From Trichomonas vaginalis G3 (Eukaryota; Parabasalia; Trichomonadida; Trichomonadidae), in the NCBI RefSeq assembly GCF_026262505.1, contig NC_067203.1, forward strand, positions 27,075,411-27,139,410: 64,000 nt of DNA, written 5' to 3'. Numbering within the stretch: position 1 is the first letter of the stretch; the number at the start of each line of letters is the position of its first letter. Made by a program: the position numbers and the translations under genes. Below, piece by piece: positions 39,836 through 49,240 of this stretch. The notes below the pieces were generated by a model that searched no databases, had not been told where the DNA came from, and worked only from the letters and a program-made list of their open reading frames with translations.

Positions 39836-39908
39836 AATGTCATGTTGTCATCATTTTTTAAAGAAGTTAATTAACCTGGTGACATGGTGACGTGGTGACA
39901 CTGAAAAC
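39836..39908 (-). repeat. GTCACC-rich repeat R3, inverted
   Basis: Reverse complement of R1/R2 (on the plus strand AATGTCATGTTGTCAT, GTTAATTAACCT, then GGTGAC units). It lies 83 bases upstream of the primase-helicase start, so that gene is bracketed by inverted copies. Confidence 0.8.
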
Positions 39909-39983
39909 ATAAACGAAAACATTAATATATAAAATTCATGAAAATTCAAGACCTTTGGGTCTCGCCGCTTAGCGGCTGAGAGT

Positions 39984-40045
39984 AGAAATGAGGGTATAAA
40001 TGAGGGTATAAATGAGGGTATAAATGAGGGTATAAATACCCATCT
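39984..40045 (+). repeat. 12 bp minisatellite
   Basis: About five tandem copies of ATGAGGGTATAA, the first and last imperfect. It lies within a short minus-strand frame in which the array would encode repeats of LYPH. Confidence 0.9.
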
Positions 40046-40175
40046 ACCCTAAACATTATTTTTTGGTCATGGGCTATGCCCCGCCGCTTTGCGTCTTTAT
40101 GACAAAAATAAATGGTACCATTAATGATATCATGACTGTTCTCATTCATGTCTGATTTACATCTAATGAAAAAGT

Positions 40176-41261
40176 TTAGAAGAATTTTCTTATTCTTTCT
40201 GGCTTATTTTTGTCTTTCCAGTACTCCCGCTCTAATGGTCCCAGATGTGTTGACTTTGACTCTCTCAAGTTCTTAGATGGTATAACATCTTCAACGCCTC
40301 CTTCATATCTTACTTTATAAGTGTCATCGTTTATGTTATAGCCAATTATTTCAATAACCACTCCTCGCTTTGCTTCGTCAATGGTTTCAGCAAGTTTGCC
40401 ATTACTACTTTCGACTAATTTATGACGAGGATAAAACGCAATAGAGTCGTCGGCAGCTTTTATAAGATATCCATTACCTTACGTAGAGTCTACGATATAA
40501 TAGTTTCTACTTAACCTTAAACGTTTCTTTGTCAACGGTTTGTCGTCAAGAACTACACGAACTTTTGTACCAGGAATGAGGGTAAATTGTGTTGAATTTC
40601 TGATATTTTGTGTTTGGCTTCGTTTCTTTTGTATATACTTTTCTTCTTGGTGTTGTGTCATTGAATTTGGTGTATGTCCTGTTGTAGAATGTGTTGAGGA
40701 ATTATATACTTCGAGAAAATGTTTCATTGTTTCTTCGGTAAAGTCTCGCTCTTGGTTTAAATCTCTGAGCGTTCTTATGAAGCGGTTTATGATGCCGAGT
40801 ATGTTATGGTTATGGTCTTCAGTAGTGTAGTGAGTTATGTTATGCTTAATGAGAAAATCTGTGATTTCATTGCTGAGGTATGCACTGTCTTGGTCTGATG
40901 TTAAAGTACTTGGGCTATGTTCTGCTACAAACTTTTGTAAAACTCTTAACACTTCACGAGTTCCTTTATTCCTCATTGGATATGCATATGCTTTACGAGT
41001 GTTAACATTAATGAAGATGAGGAATGGTTTATGTCCTCCTTTTCTGCTTTGAATGAGAGTGTCAAATTGGTATGCGTCAGGAGTGTTGGAGTAAATTGGT
41101 AAAAAGTAGTCGTAAGGGTTTATTTTTGTTTGATGTACAACATTTTTGTCAAAGAACCTTTTCAATTCAGCTCTGTTAGTAAATCCCCAACTCTTTGCAG
41201 CTTCATTGAACTTCTTAAATGACCTCCATGGATGTTGTTCGAATACTTCTTTCAAGCTCAT
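40176..41261 (-). pseudogene. Polinton integrase (RVE type) region
   Basis: A retroviral-type DDE integrase core is recognisable (AYQFDTLIQSRKGGHKPFLI; NVNTRKAYAYPM; TLTSDQDSAYLSN), followed by a C-terminal part with a small chromodomain-like SH3 fold (TYKVRYEGGVEDVIPSKNLR). This enzyme inserts Polintons and makes the 6 bp target duplication. The region appears broken and is treated as a fossil. Confidence 0.75.
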
Positions 41262-41279
41262 TTATGTAAAGTTAAAGAT

Positions 41280-43691
41280 TTTATTCAAGGCTCAAGCGCG
41301 TTCATTGAACTCTATACCATGCAAATACAGTCACAAATGGTGGCATATAATCTTCACCCGAGCATGTTGGATTTGTTGTGAAAGTATGGACATGATTTCC
41401 TCCCGGTTCAGTTGGTCGAAAAATCTTTTTTGCTGCATTGTTATAAGATGGAGATAAAACGTCATGGCCAGCTTCATACTCTGAGTTGTATAATGGGTGG
41501 TCTCTTAATGAGTGGCTATGGTCGCCAGAAAAGTTTGTCGTTCCTGTATGAGTGTGCGCGGTAAGTTTGCTTCAGTAATTTTCTTCGAACCTCCTGTTTG
41601 CTTTGAAGAGTTAGCACAGTATAAGAATTTATCTACAATCTGCTTCCACGTACCAAAACCTAAAACACTTGCTGGATTTGTTGAATTCATTGACGTATAA
41701 ATAGAACCAACAGGATATAATGTTTGAATTATTTCAGTCTTCATTATTAGAAGTTCATGTTTAACATTTATAAATCTTTTGCCATCTACAATATTTATAT
41801 TGTTTGTTATTAAACCATTAGGAAAAGTAGGAGGATAAATTCTTTGTTCATGTACAGTTGCACCGTTTCTTCCTGTTTTTGTTACTTCTTCAATGCATGC
41901 CTTAACTTCTTTAATCCTGATTGTTTGAAATTCTTCATGTGTATGGTTCTTGTCGGCTTTTCCATTAAGCGCAGCATTTACTTCCGACTTCTTTGCATAA
42001 TTTTCATCTACATAAGTTTTGTCGGCTTTCTTATCTAACATTGCTGGTAGTTCATATGCTTCAAAGTTTCTGGCATGACCTTCAATGTTCATACATCTGT
42101 TATCTAAATTGTTTAGTGTATCTTTTACGCTTGTACTCGGATTCTCTAAAGGTGCACTTGAACCAAGGGTATAGTTCAATATTATGTCGTCTGCTCTAAC
42201 AGTAGTGAAGGATTCGTTTGTATGGTTCTTGTCGGCTTTACTGTCTAATGTAGCTTGAAGTTCATTTATATCGGAGATGTTGTGTTTATGAGATTTCAAA
42301 ACTTTGTTCATTGCTTCGAGTTCAACTTTGTCAGCTTTACTTTTAATAGCATCTTCAAAAGTTATTTTTGCCTTAACTCTCAATGTAAATCTTGGTTCAA
42401 CTAATACACCGTTAACATTGAAAGTAGAGGCATAAATTTCACCGGTATAACCAAATGCTTCTGGTGCTTTAGCTACATCATACTGTACAGTACAGCTTAT
42501 GTCATAACCTTTAGCACGAATGTATTTATATCTTCTTTCATTAACATCTTCAGTGCTTATTTGTTCATCCTGTGTTAAATATCCATGGTAGTCCGTTATA
42601 ATCTGTTCGTCTGAAGTTATATAATGAACGTGGTTTTTATCTGCTTTTTCGGCTAATTTCTCATTAACATCATTCACTTCTAATTCAACTCTTCCGCCAG
42701 AACTCTTATTATCATTAATCTTTTTCATTAATTCGGTAATTACGTCATAAAGACTATATTCTGTTTTCGGTTTTGTAAATAATGAGTCAAAATTTCTTTT
42801 CATCATTACATCGCTGACATTAATGATATCACCAATTCCTTTTTCATTTATTCTCTTCATTAATTCTGCAATAATGACGAATATATAATCTGTTAATTTA
42901 TTCTCTTCATCGAGGGTTATAGAATGTTTTGAAATTGAATCATTAACTCCTCTAAATAAATCAATAACTTCAGGATACACGTTTTTAATGTCTCGAATAA
43001 CCCGACCAGTATCCTGTTGTTCATGTTCTTCGTTCCCGTCGTTACGTGGTTTTATATCTCTAACCATCATCAACGCAGCCATAACCGGAGGGTTTGTTGC
43101 TACCTGTTCGAAAATCTGACCGTTATGTATGGTATATCTAAATAATTTCTTTGTGTTTGTTAAAACATTTGAAACAAGTCTTTTAAAACCATCTACAAAA
43201 TTTCCTGTTTCACCTAATGTTCTTGCAGCATTTACAAGCTCATCCATTCCCGCTTTTGACCCCAAAAACGTCCATATTGCATTTATTTCACTCTGTATAG
43301 TTGTCCATTCAGCGAAACTAACATCCGCATTCGCTAAGCTGAAAATGAAATTCAGTGGATCGAACTTAATTCCACCTTCTTTTTCAATTTCAACAAACTC
43401 ACTAACATGAGATTTTAAGTATTCTTTCGTTAAAATTGTTTTCCCCGATGTTATGTCATTAACGAAACTATCACCGTCAAAAGTTAACGAATTCAATTTC
43501 GTCGTTGATGCTTTTATTTCATACGCCGCTTTATCGATAGTTTTTGGCTCACCTTCTTTAGAAGCATATGAAACATTAATGAATGAATTATATGTATTCG
43601 TGAATGAATTAAAATCAATGATTTTCATTAATGACGCCTTTAATGATTCATTTACTGTCGAATCCCTTAAAGTAATTAATGAACTGTCCAT
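41280..43691 (-). pseudogene. Fibre-like gene with phage tail-collar-like end
   Basis: A long product (728 residues in its main open part) without membrane segments. The second half has repeated KADKNHTH/KADKTYVDE-type units typical of trimeric phage tail fibres, and ends in LYPVGSIYTSMNSTNPASVL followed by GFGTWKQIVDKFL and a Gly/His-rich collar-like region, which closely resembles the bacteriophage tail-collar/fibre-tip module. A receptor-binding spike role at the virion vertex is inferred. The region as a whole appears broken. Confidence 0.65.
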
Positions 43692-43810
43692 TTATGAAAG
43701 GTACACTGCAAACCGTCGAGTTTGGATCAAATGCTGTAGTTGGTGCAGGAATAAAGATATAAGTCAAATCATTATAGTGACGTAAATAATGTCGTTTTGA
43801 TTTAATTTCT

Positions 43811-44260
43811 TTAGCATCTGTTTAATACGGTAATTTTTATTTCTGTAGTTTCTGAATTAAAGATATTCGCTAAAATGTTTTGTAAACTGTTTTGAACAGC
43901 TGTGTAAACCGTTGAATCCGGAACTCTTACGATTTCACCGTCCTTAATAAAAGGCATTGCACATGGTGTAGTGCTTGGGTCAAATCTTTTTGGGTTATGA
44001 TTCAACATATATTCTAATGCTTCATAAACAGACCTATATACGGTTGTATTATCTTTTTCAATAATTTCACCGTCCTTTATAAACGGCATAGTACATGGAG
44101 TTAAAATAGGGTCAAACTTTTCATAGTCCTTCCATGTTATGTATTTCTCAGTATTTCCATCAGTGATAACAATATATTTGTCAGTAAGTGTGAGAGAGTA
44201 TTGACCAAAATATAAACGTTTAGCTCTGTCAGCTTCATACGCATATGCAGCTATACTCAT
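43811..44260 (-). CDS. Polinton protein with internal duplication
   Basis: A 149-residue protein containing two copies of a unit of about 37 residues: FDPILTPCTMPFIKDGEIIE and FDPSTTPCAMPFIKDGEIVR, each followed by TVYxxVxxxL. The N-terminus is beta-rich (YSLTLTDKYIVITDGNTEKY). No family recognised. It lies next to the fibre-like gene and is divergent from a capsid-like gene, so a virion accessory role is possible. Confidence 0.5.
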   Translation of the reverse strand: MSIAAYAYEADRAKRLYFGQYSLTLTDKYIVITDGNTEKYITWKDYEKFDPILTPCTMPFIKDGEIIEKDNTTVYRSVYEALEYMLNHNPKRFDPSTTPCAMPFIKDGEIVRVPDSTVYTAVQNSLQNILANIFNSETTEIKITVLNRC

Positions 44261-44277
44261 ATTTTAATGAGAATAAA

Positions 44278-45054
44278 ATGTTGTTCTATTTGCAAAGTAC
44301 AGACCCAAACGAATACGGGACAGTAAAGCTACAAACAAACTTAGGTCTACAGAATGAGGCGCTTGCATTCAGAATGGTTGACTTCAATACTATCGCTTCA
44401 TTCGTTATAACAGATGAAACAGATTTCATGGAGATTGAAATAGATGGAAAGAAGCACGAAATAAGATTTCACAATAATGTAGAATATAAGATGGAAACAT
44501 TAGCTGGAGTGTTAAATGCTCTCATAAATACTACAATAAACAAGGATAACGAAGAAAACTTAATGAATGTTAAACTTATTGCAGGAGTTTTGAAGTTCAG
44601 TTATGCGAAGGAGTTTAAGATAACACGAATGAGTCATAGAGTACAACTTCTTTTGGGTGCATACCATATGACATTTCCTTTGAAAAGTGTTGACAAAACG
44701 ATTGAGATGAAATCTGTTCCATATGTATGTTATGGCAACTGTTTGTACATTGAGTCTAAAATAGCTAATGTCACAGGTATTTCAGGAGTTAATAGTAAAG
44801 GTTCAGTAGAATATAAATCCTTCTGTTATGAAGTAAATTCAATGTTCATTCCAAACGTTCCTGTCATAGCAACTCATTTAGGTAAATGGGTTCGCATTAG
44901 TCCTCATAATTTGAAAGACATGCAATTCAGACTTGTTGACTTTCAAGGAGAGCCTGTAGAACTGAAGGCACCGGTGCGAATGACTGTTGAAGTTGACTTT
45001 TTAGAAAATATTAAATGCAACAGCTTACAAGAGAACTCAGAGCTAAAAATATAA
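44278..45054 (+). CDS. Minor capsid/penton-like protein
   Basis: A 258-residue beta-rich protein from the ATG at 44278; a further ATG at 44245 overlaps the divergent gene. The C-terminus (MQFRLVDFQGEPVELKAPVR then MTVEVDF) closely resembles ends of penton/minor capsid proteins of Polinton-like viruses and other jelly-roll vertex proteins. A single jelly roll is likely. It is a distant relative of the 31,311 and 47,250 genes by layout. Confidence 0.5.
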   Translation: MLFYLQSTDPNEYGTVKLQTNLGLQNEALAFRMVDFNTIASFVITDETDFMEIEIDGKKHEIRFHNNVEYKMETLAGVLNALINTTINKDNEENLMNVKLIAGVLKFSYAKEFKITRMSHRVQLLLGAYHMTFPLKSVDKTIEMKSVPYVCYGNCLYIESKIANVTGISGVNSKGSVEYKSFCYEVNSMFIPNVPVIATHLGKWVRISPHNLKDMQFRLVDFQGEPVELKAPVRMTVEVDFLENIKCNSLQENSELKI

Positions 45055-45153
45055 AGTATGAATGTTATGTATTAGGTCATGAACTTTGGTTGTTGCTGTT
45101 TGATGAAAACATGAGTTAGTTATGTCAGTCAAGAGAACAGAAAAAATATTGTG

Positions 45154-45933
45154 TTAGTGAAAACTGCACCAAGTCAATAAGATTAGGTTTGCATTATGAA
45201 GATGAGTTCGATACTGTTGAAGAAGTTTTGGATAGATATTACAAATTGCTAACTTGAAATTTTTTTGACTGACGGCGCAAAGCGCCAAGATGGGCTCAAA
45301 GAGCCCTCCTGACTGCTTTAATTTACTAAAACATATTTCAAACAAAGCTTTATATTCTGTTGAAAGTTTTGTATATTCATTCGAATATTTATACTTAAAC
45401 TCAACTCCTGTAGTTCCTGGTGTTTCAATGATGCGGATGTTACCTATTTTCATGAATAGTGGAGTTTGACCACAGCATTCGATTTCAGGGTCGAGATAGT
45501 CAATGACACATTGTTTCCCTGTTATTCGTGAGATAACATTTTCAAGGTCCTCCTTTGTTAGAATTATTTGGTTCTTGCTTATAAGATTTGTCAAAAGCTT
45601 CTTATCGTCTTTGAGTAAAATTGTTTGGTATAACTGAAGAAGGTAATGGTCTACGTTATCTGAAGGATTTGTTTGAACATTTGTGTAAGGGTTGTCGTTG
45701 GCTTCTCTTGAAAGAATTTGGTCCAGTGGTGGATACTCTAACTTAACATCTGATGTAGCGTTAGCGTTTGAAGCTGAGTTTAAATTCACGGATTTCAGCT
45801 CTGGTTCTGGTTCTTTCAAACACTCTGAACTATAGTTCTTTATGACAATATTGTTTGTCGTTCGTGAGTCAACATTTGATGTTGGTTCAATTGGAACATT
45901 AACGGCACCAGCTAAGATGGATTTGCTTCTCAT
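45154..45933 (-). CDS. Unknown Polinton protein
   Basis: A 259-residue protein with an Asn/Ser-rich N-terminal third and a helical middle (HYLLQLYQTILLKDDKKLLT; TKEDLENVISRI). I do not recognise a domain; the adenovirus-like protease expected in Polintons shares no visible motif with it. It overlaps two GC palindromes near its 3' end. Confidence 0.4.
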   Translation of the reverse strand: MRSKSILAGAVNVPIEPTSNVDSRTTNNIVIKNYSSECLKEPEPELKSVNLNSASNANATSDVKLEYPPLDQILSREANDNPYTNVQTNPSDNVDHYLLQLYQTILLKDDKKLLTNLISKNQIILTKEDLENVISRITGKQCVIDYLDPEIECCGQTPLFMKIGNIRIIETPGTTGVEFKYKYSNEYTKLSTEYKALFEICFSKLKQSGGLFEPILALCAVSQKNFKLAICNIYPKLLQQYRTHLHNANLILLTWCSFH

Positions 45934-45958
45934 TTCATATAGAATAAAAACCTTTTAT

Positions 45959-46234
45959 ATGTATGAAATGAACAATATACTCGACAAGGGTTTGAATGTA
46001 AAGCTAACGAATGAAAATATTGTTGAATTCACTGAGACAGGTGCTGTGTATAAAGATGTAGAACTACTGAACAAAAGAGCTAAGGGAAGAAGCAGGAACA
46101 TGAACAAAGGGTGGAAGCCTATAAAAATTTATGTCAATGATGGCTCAGGAGGTTCAAACATAAAGTATGCAGAAAGTTATAGAGTTTATGCTCTCAAAGG
46201 TGAAAAGCCTTCATTTAAGAACAGCTTATTCTAA
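45959..46234 (+). CDS. Small unknown Polinton protein (91 aa)
   Basis: Starts 25 bases from the divergent upstream gene. It is beta-rich and basic (AKGRSRNMNKGWKPIKIYVN), Gly/Ser-rich in the middle, with no recognisable domain. Confidence 0.35.
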   Translation: MYEMNNILDKGLNVKLTNENIVEFTETGAVYKDVELLNKRAKGRSRNMNKGWKPIKIYVNDGSGGSNIKYAESYRVYALKGEKPSFKNSLF

Positions 46235-46357
46235 CGCATATCCTCAAAAGCTAACGGATGGGGAAGTGGATGATATGAATGACAGCAAAAATATTAACAG
46301 AAATGGCGACAGAGATGCATGGAATTTGTTTACCATCAGTCAATTGAAGGTTAAACT

Positions 46358-47244
46358 TTAAAACAATGTTGGTCGTTCCCATGGAATATTTTTGACTTTA
46401 ATGGTATTAGTCATGATATGAATCTCAAGGTATGAACGAGGAGAGATGAGAGACTTATATGCTTCCCAAATTTCTTCAAAAGGTAATGTTATACCTGACT
46501 GTTTCCAAATGAGTTCAATATCATAACGTGAGAAACCTTGAAAGATAACGAAGTCAGTTTGAGACGTTTTATGTTTAAAGCTAAAAACCTCCATGTTTGC
46601 ATAAGTATTGCTACAGTTAAGTGGTAATGTCTGACTTTAGTAATGATGTTAGCTAATGGTGAGTCTGGTTTTGAAACTAAACCTTTTCCGGCGAAGTCGT
46701 CGCAAACTAACAAAGTATTTGAAGGATATTTTTTGAAGGGGTATTTTGAAAGTTTTGATAGAATGTAGTTTGTAAGTCGTTTCATATCGTAAACTCCTGA
46801 GTACTGACGTAAGTGGTGTTTGTCAATAATTCTTTCCATCTCCTCAGAAGTCTTTTGCATTCCTGACTGTATGAACTCTACGATGGCATAATATTTCCTC
46901 TTACGTCGAATGTAACGTTGAAGAAATTCAATGAGTTCACTGTCTGGAACTTTAACGACAGAGGCTTGAACTTTTGACATAAATGTTTTCGCTGTTGAGT
47001 CCATAGAGTCTGAAGTTGCTGATATAATGATTTGGTCATAATATGAGTCATTTCCTAAACGTTCTGTTATGAGTATATGACGAATGAGGTTAAATGTCTT
47101 ACCTGAACCCATCTTTCCACAATAGAAATACAAACCATTTGAACAGAACTCATAGTCCTTACTGAAAGGAAGAATGAGAGAAGAGTTAAGTTTGTCTGTA
47201 GTTTCATTCATGTCTTCATCTACGTCATGTATTAAATGCTTCAT
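46358..47244 (-). pseudogene. A32-type (FtsK/HerA) packaging ATPase region, broken
   Basis: Product carries Walker A (FYCGKMGSGKTFNL) and Walker B (NTLLVCDDFAG) with the spacing of the genome-packaging ATPases of Polintons, virophages and NCLDVs. The same gene starts at 63,494 in the second Polinton. The region is broken here. Confidence 0.75.
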
Positions 47245-47249
47245 TTTAT

Positions 47250-48142
47250 CTCCATTAAAAATGCAAGTCAGAAATATTCAGAACATAGCACCGAGTCTAA
47301 ACTGACAAGAGTATAAAGATATACTATGAACACGTTATGATGAAACCTACCAAATTCAAGAAAGTCAGTATACTTATGAATATCCAAGACACTGGGTAGA
47401 GTATGTAGGAGGTGAGAAAGCTATTGAAATCAGACAGGTTCGAAGTATTCCAGCAGGAAGAACAATATTATTGAAGAACTTTAATGTTTTGAGGTATAAT
47501 GATGAAAACAAAGAAGCAAGATAGTTTCCTGTTGCTGTGTATGTGAACTTAGATACAGGAGATGACATGAAAGTTTTTAATACAAAGCTTCAAACGGTAG
47601 TGAGAGAACAACTGACTGCGGAAGGGCATCCATTACCTTCAGAAGTTACCATAGCATATAATTTTGAAACAAACTCAATAGATTTTAAAGTCATCTCTGC
47701 AAAGAAGTCAGGTTTTACATTTAATGAAGCAGATGTATATTCGAATGAAAACTTCAAAGCTATTGCATGGTTAGATAATGACGATTGCTTTAAGAAAATA
47801 TTTAAATACAGTGACTCAACGATGTCAATAGCTGACCTTCGTGGAATGTTACCATCGACATTTACAGTAGAAGGTTCAGCAGGATTGCTTACAAGATTGT
47901 CAATTGGTGGTATTTGGTCTCGTGAGAACATTGTTATAAAATCCAGTATAAGTGAATTTGCTGAAGAATCTATATTATGTCTTTCAAACTACATGTATTC
48001 GCCGCCGAAGCATTATAGTATAACAAACTTTGTCAGTAAGTTTAACATAAGACTTGTCGAACCTTCTTCAATGAAAGATGTTGTGCTACCTAAAGATGGA
48101 AAGGATGGACTCATTATTGAAATGATTTTAATTGCATATTAA
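47250..48142 (+). pseudogene. Penton/minor capsid-like gene region, broken
   Basis: Corresponds to the gene at 62,596-63,477 in the second Polinton, at very high identity. Beta-rich product with a C-terminus of PPKHYSITNFVSKF followed by KDGKDGLIIEMILI. A paralogue of the 31,311 region. The copy here is broken. Confidence 0.5.
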
Positions 48143-48367
48143 ATGAGCTTGTTCTTGAAGGTCATTCATGATGAAATAACTGTTGTAGAAGATGTTAGCA
48201 ATTGTTCAGACATTTTGAAGCGTATAGATGATATAAGAAAGAAGTTAGATAGACCGCAAAGCGGTGAGGGCGAAGCCCGTGAGAATGTTTATGTTTCATT
48301 GACTTTCTCCAGTAACGAGAACTTTTATGAGATAATATTGAAGAGAGATGATTTTAATATGGTGTAA
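48143..48367 (+). CDS. Small conserved Polinton protein (74 aa)
   Basis: Starts on the base after the preceding stop codon and ends on the base before the next start, a tight array. Acidic N-terminus (HDEITVVEDVSNCSDILKRI) then a loop encoded partly by two GC palindromes (RPQSGEGEAREN), then a beta-rich end. Present with one residue change in the second Polinton. Confidence 0.5.
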   Translation: MSLFLKVIHDEITVVEDVSNCSDILKRIDDIRKKLDRPQSGEGEARENVYVSLTFSSNENFYEIILKRDDFNMV

Positions 48368-48904
48368 ATGGTAGCTTGGGCAGCTTTAGGCGCAATGGGA
48401 ACAAAAGCATTAGCATTTGGAGCAAAAGCACTTGGAGCTTATGACGCAGTAAATAAAATGAGTGGAGGAAGGGTTTCGAAGACATTAGATGCAAATAAAG
48501 GAAAGATTGGAGGCTGGGTTGCAAAGAAGTTAAGATTAAATAAAATAGGGCTCATAAATAAAGCATCCAATTTGGTTGCGACTGAGTCAGAAAATGCTTT
48601 AGGAAAGGACGATGAGTTTGCAAAACACGCAAAAGACTTTAATGACCAGATGAAAGGTGAAACAATGCATTTAAATAGATTCGATGGAACTAAAGAAAAT
48701 GTTTCTTCTCCACAACTTCCACCAGTAGTTCTTCCGTATGGTCCCTATGGAATGTATGGAAACCCTTACGAAAGACCATTTGACCCATTGACTGGTGGAA
48801 GTAATTGGTATCATTATGGACGAAGAAGAAAGACAGTCAAGTTGGAGACAGACGTGAAGAAAGCAACTAAAAAGAAACCAAGGAAGAGAGTTATAAAGCA
48901 ATGA
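48368..48904 (+). CDS. Basic, Gly/Ala- and Tyr-rich Polinton protein
   Basis: A 178-residue protein identical to that of the second Polinton. It has an Ala/Gly-rich N-terminus (LGAMGTKALAFGAKALGAYD), amphipathic basic helices, a central YGPYGMYGNPYERPF segment and a very basic C-terminus (RKTVKL... KKKPRKRVIKQ). The layout recalls adenovirus core or membrane-lytic virion proteins, but I cannot assign it. The stop is within the terminal repeat. Confidence 0.55.
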   Translation: MVAWAALGAMGTKALAFGAKALGAYDAVNKMSGGRVSKTLDANKGKIGGWVAKKLRLNKIGLINKASNLVATESENALGKDDEFAKHAKDFNDQMKGETMHLNRFDGTKENVSSPQLPPVVLPYGPYGMYGNPYERPFDPLTGGSNWYHYGRRRKTVKLETDVKKATKKKPRKRVIKQ

Positions 48905-49240
48905 ATTCAACAGGGTGAAAAAAGAGGTGAGATCTCACCACTTCACCTAAATTTATTTTTGTGCTATGTTTTCATACGTGTGAAGTCATTAGTGAAGTCG
49001 TTAGTGAAGTCGTTAGTGAAGCACAGCAATGGGAGGAGTTGCAATACTTTTGTAAGTGAGAACGTTTATTTTTTACAGTAGTGAGGTGAAGTGGTTGGCG
49101 GCTTTATAAATATTTAAGGTTAAGTTAGTGTTGTCGTTTGTGTTGTAAAATATACGTTAACGGTTTTGTAAAGTGTCAAATTCACATATAATGGGTAAGG
49201 AGGCGCGCAGTGTCTCCGTACCCATGATATGTATACTAAC
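48880..49240 (-). repeat. Polinton right terminal inverted repeat
   Basis: 361 bp partner of 27846-28194, longer by exactly one 12 bp minisatellite unit. Confidence 0.9.

Larger units (their letters stand above)
27846..49240. mobile_element. Maverick/Polinton DNA element, 21.4 kb, end to end
   Basis: Both ends are present: terminal inverted repeats begin GTTAGTATACATATCATGGG and are nearly identical (349 and 361 bp), and TGTCAAA flanks both sides, matching the 6 bp target duplication of the family plus one ambiguous base. Inside are the hallmark genes: protein-primed DNA polymerase B, A32-type packaging ATPase, retroviral-type integrase, double-jelly-roll-type major capsid region and minor-capsid-like genes. 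Extra cargo is an HNH endonuclease, a primase-SF3 helicase and a tail-fibre-like gene. I did not find the usual adenovirus-like protease. The near-identity of the repeats indicates a young insertion. It is nonetheless a fossil: several genes are broken, about ten breaks in all, while the polymerase and primase-helicase look whole. Confidence 0.9.

Noticed and set aside
39946-40149. 67-codon minus-strand frame with LYPH repeats
   Set aside because: Its repeat is simply the translation of the 12 bp minisatellite; nothing supports it as a gene apart from being open.
45154-45933. Candidate for the missing adenovirus-like protease of the Polinton
   Set aside because: No His-Asp/Glu-Cys protease motifs of that family could be identified.
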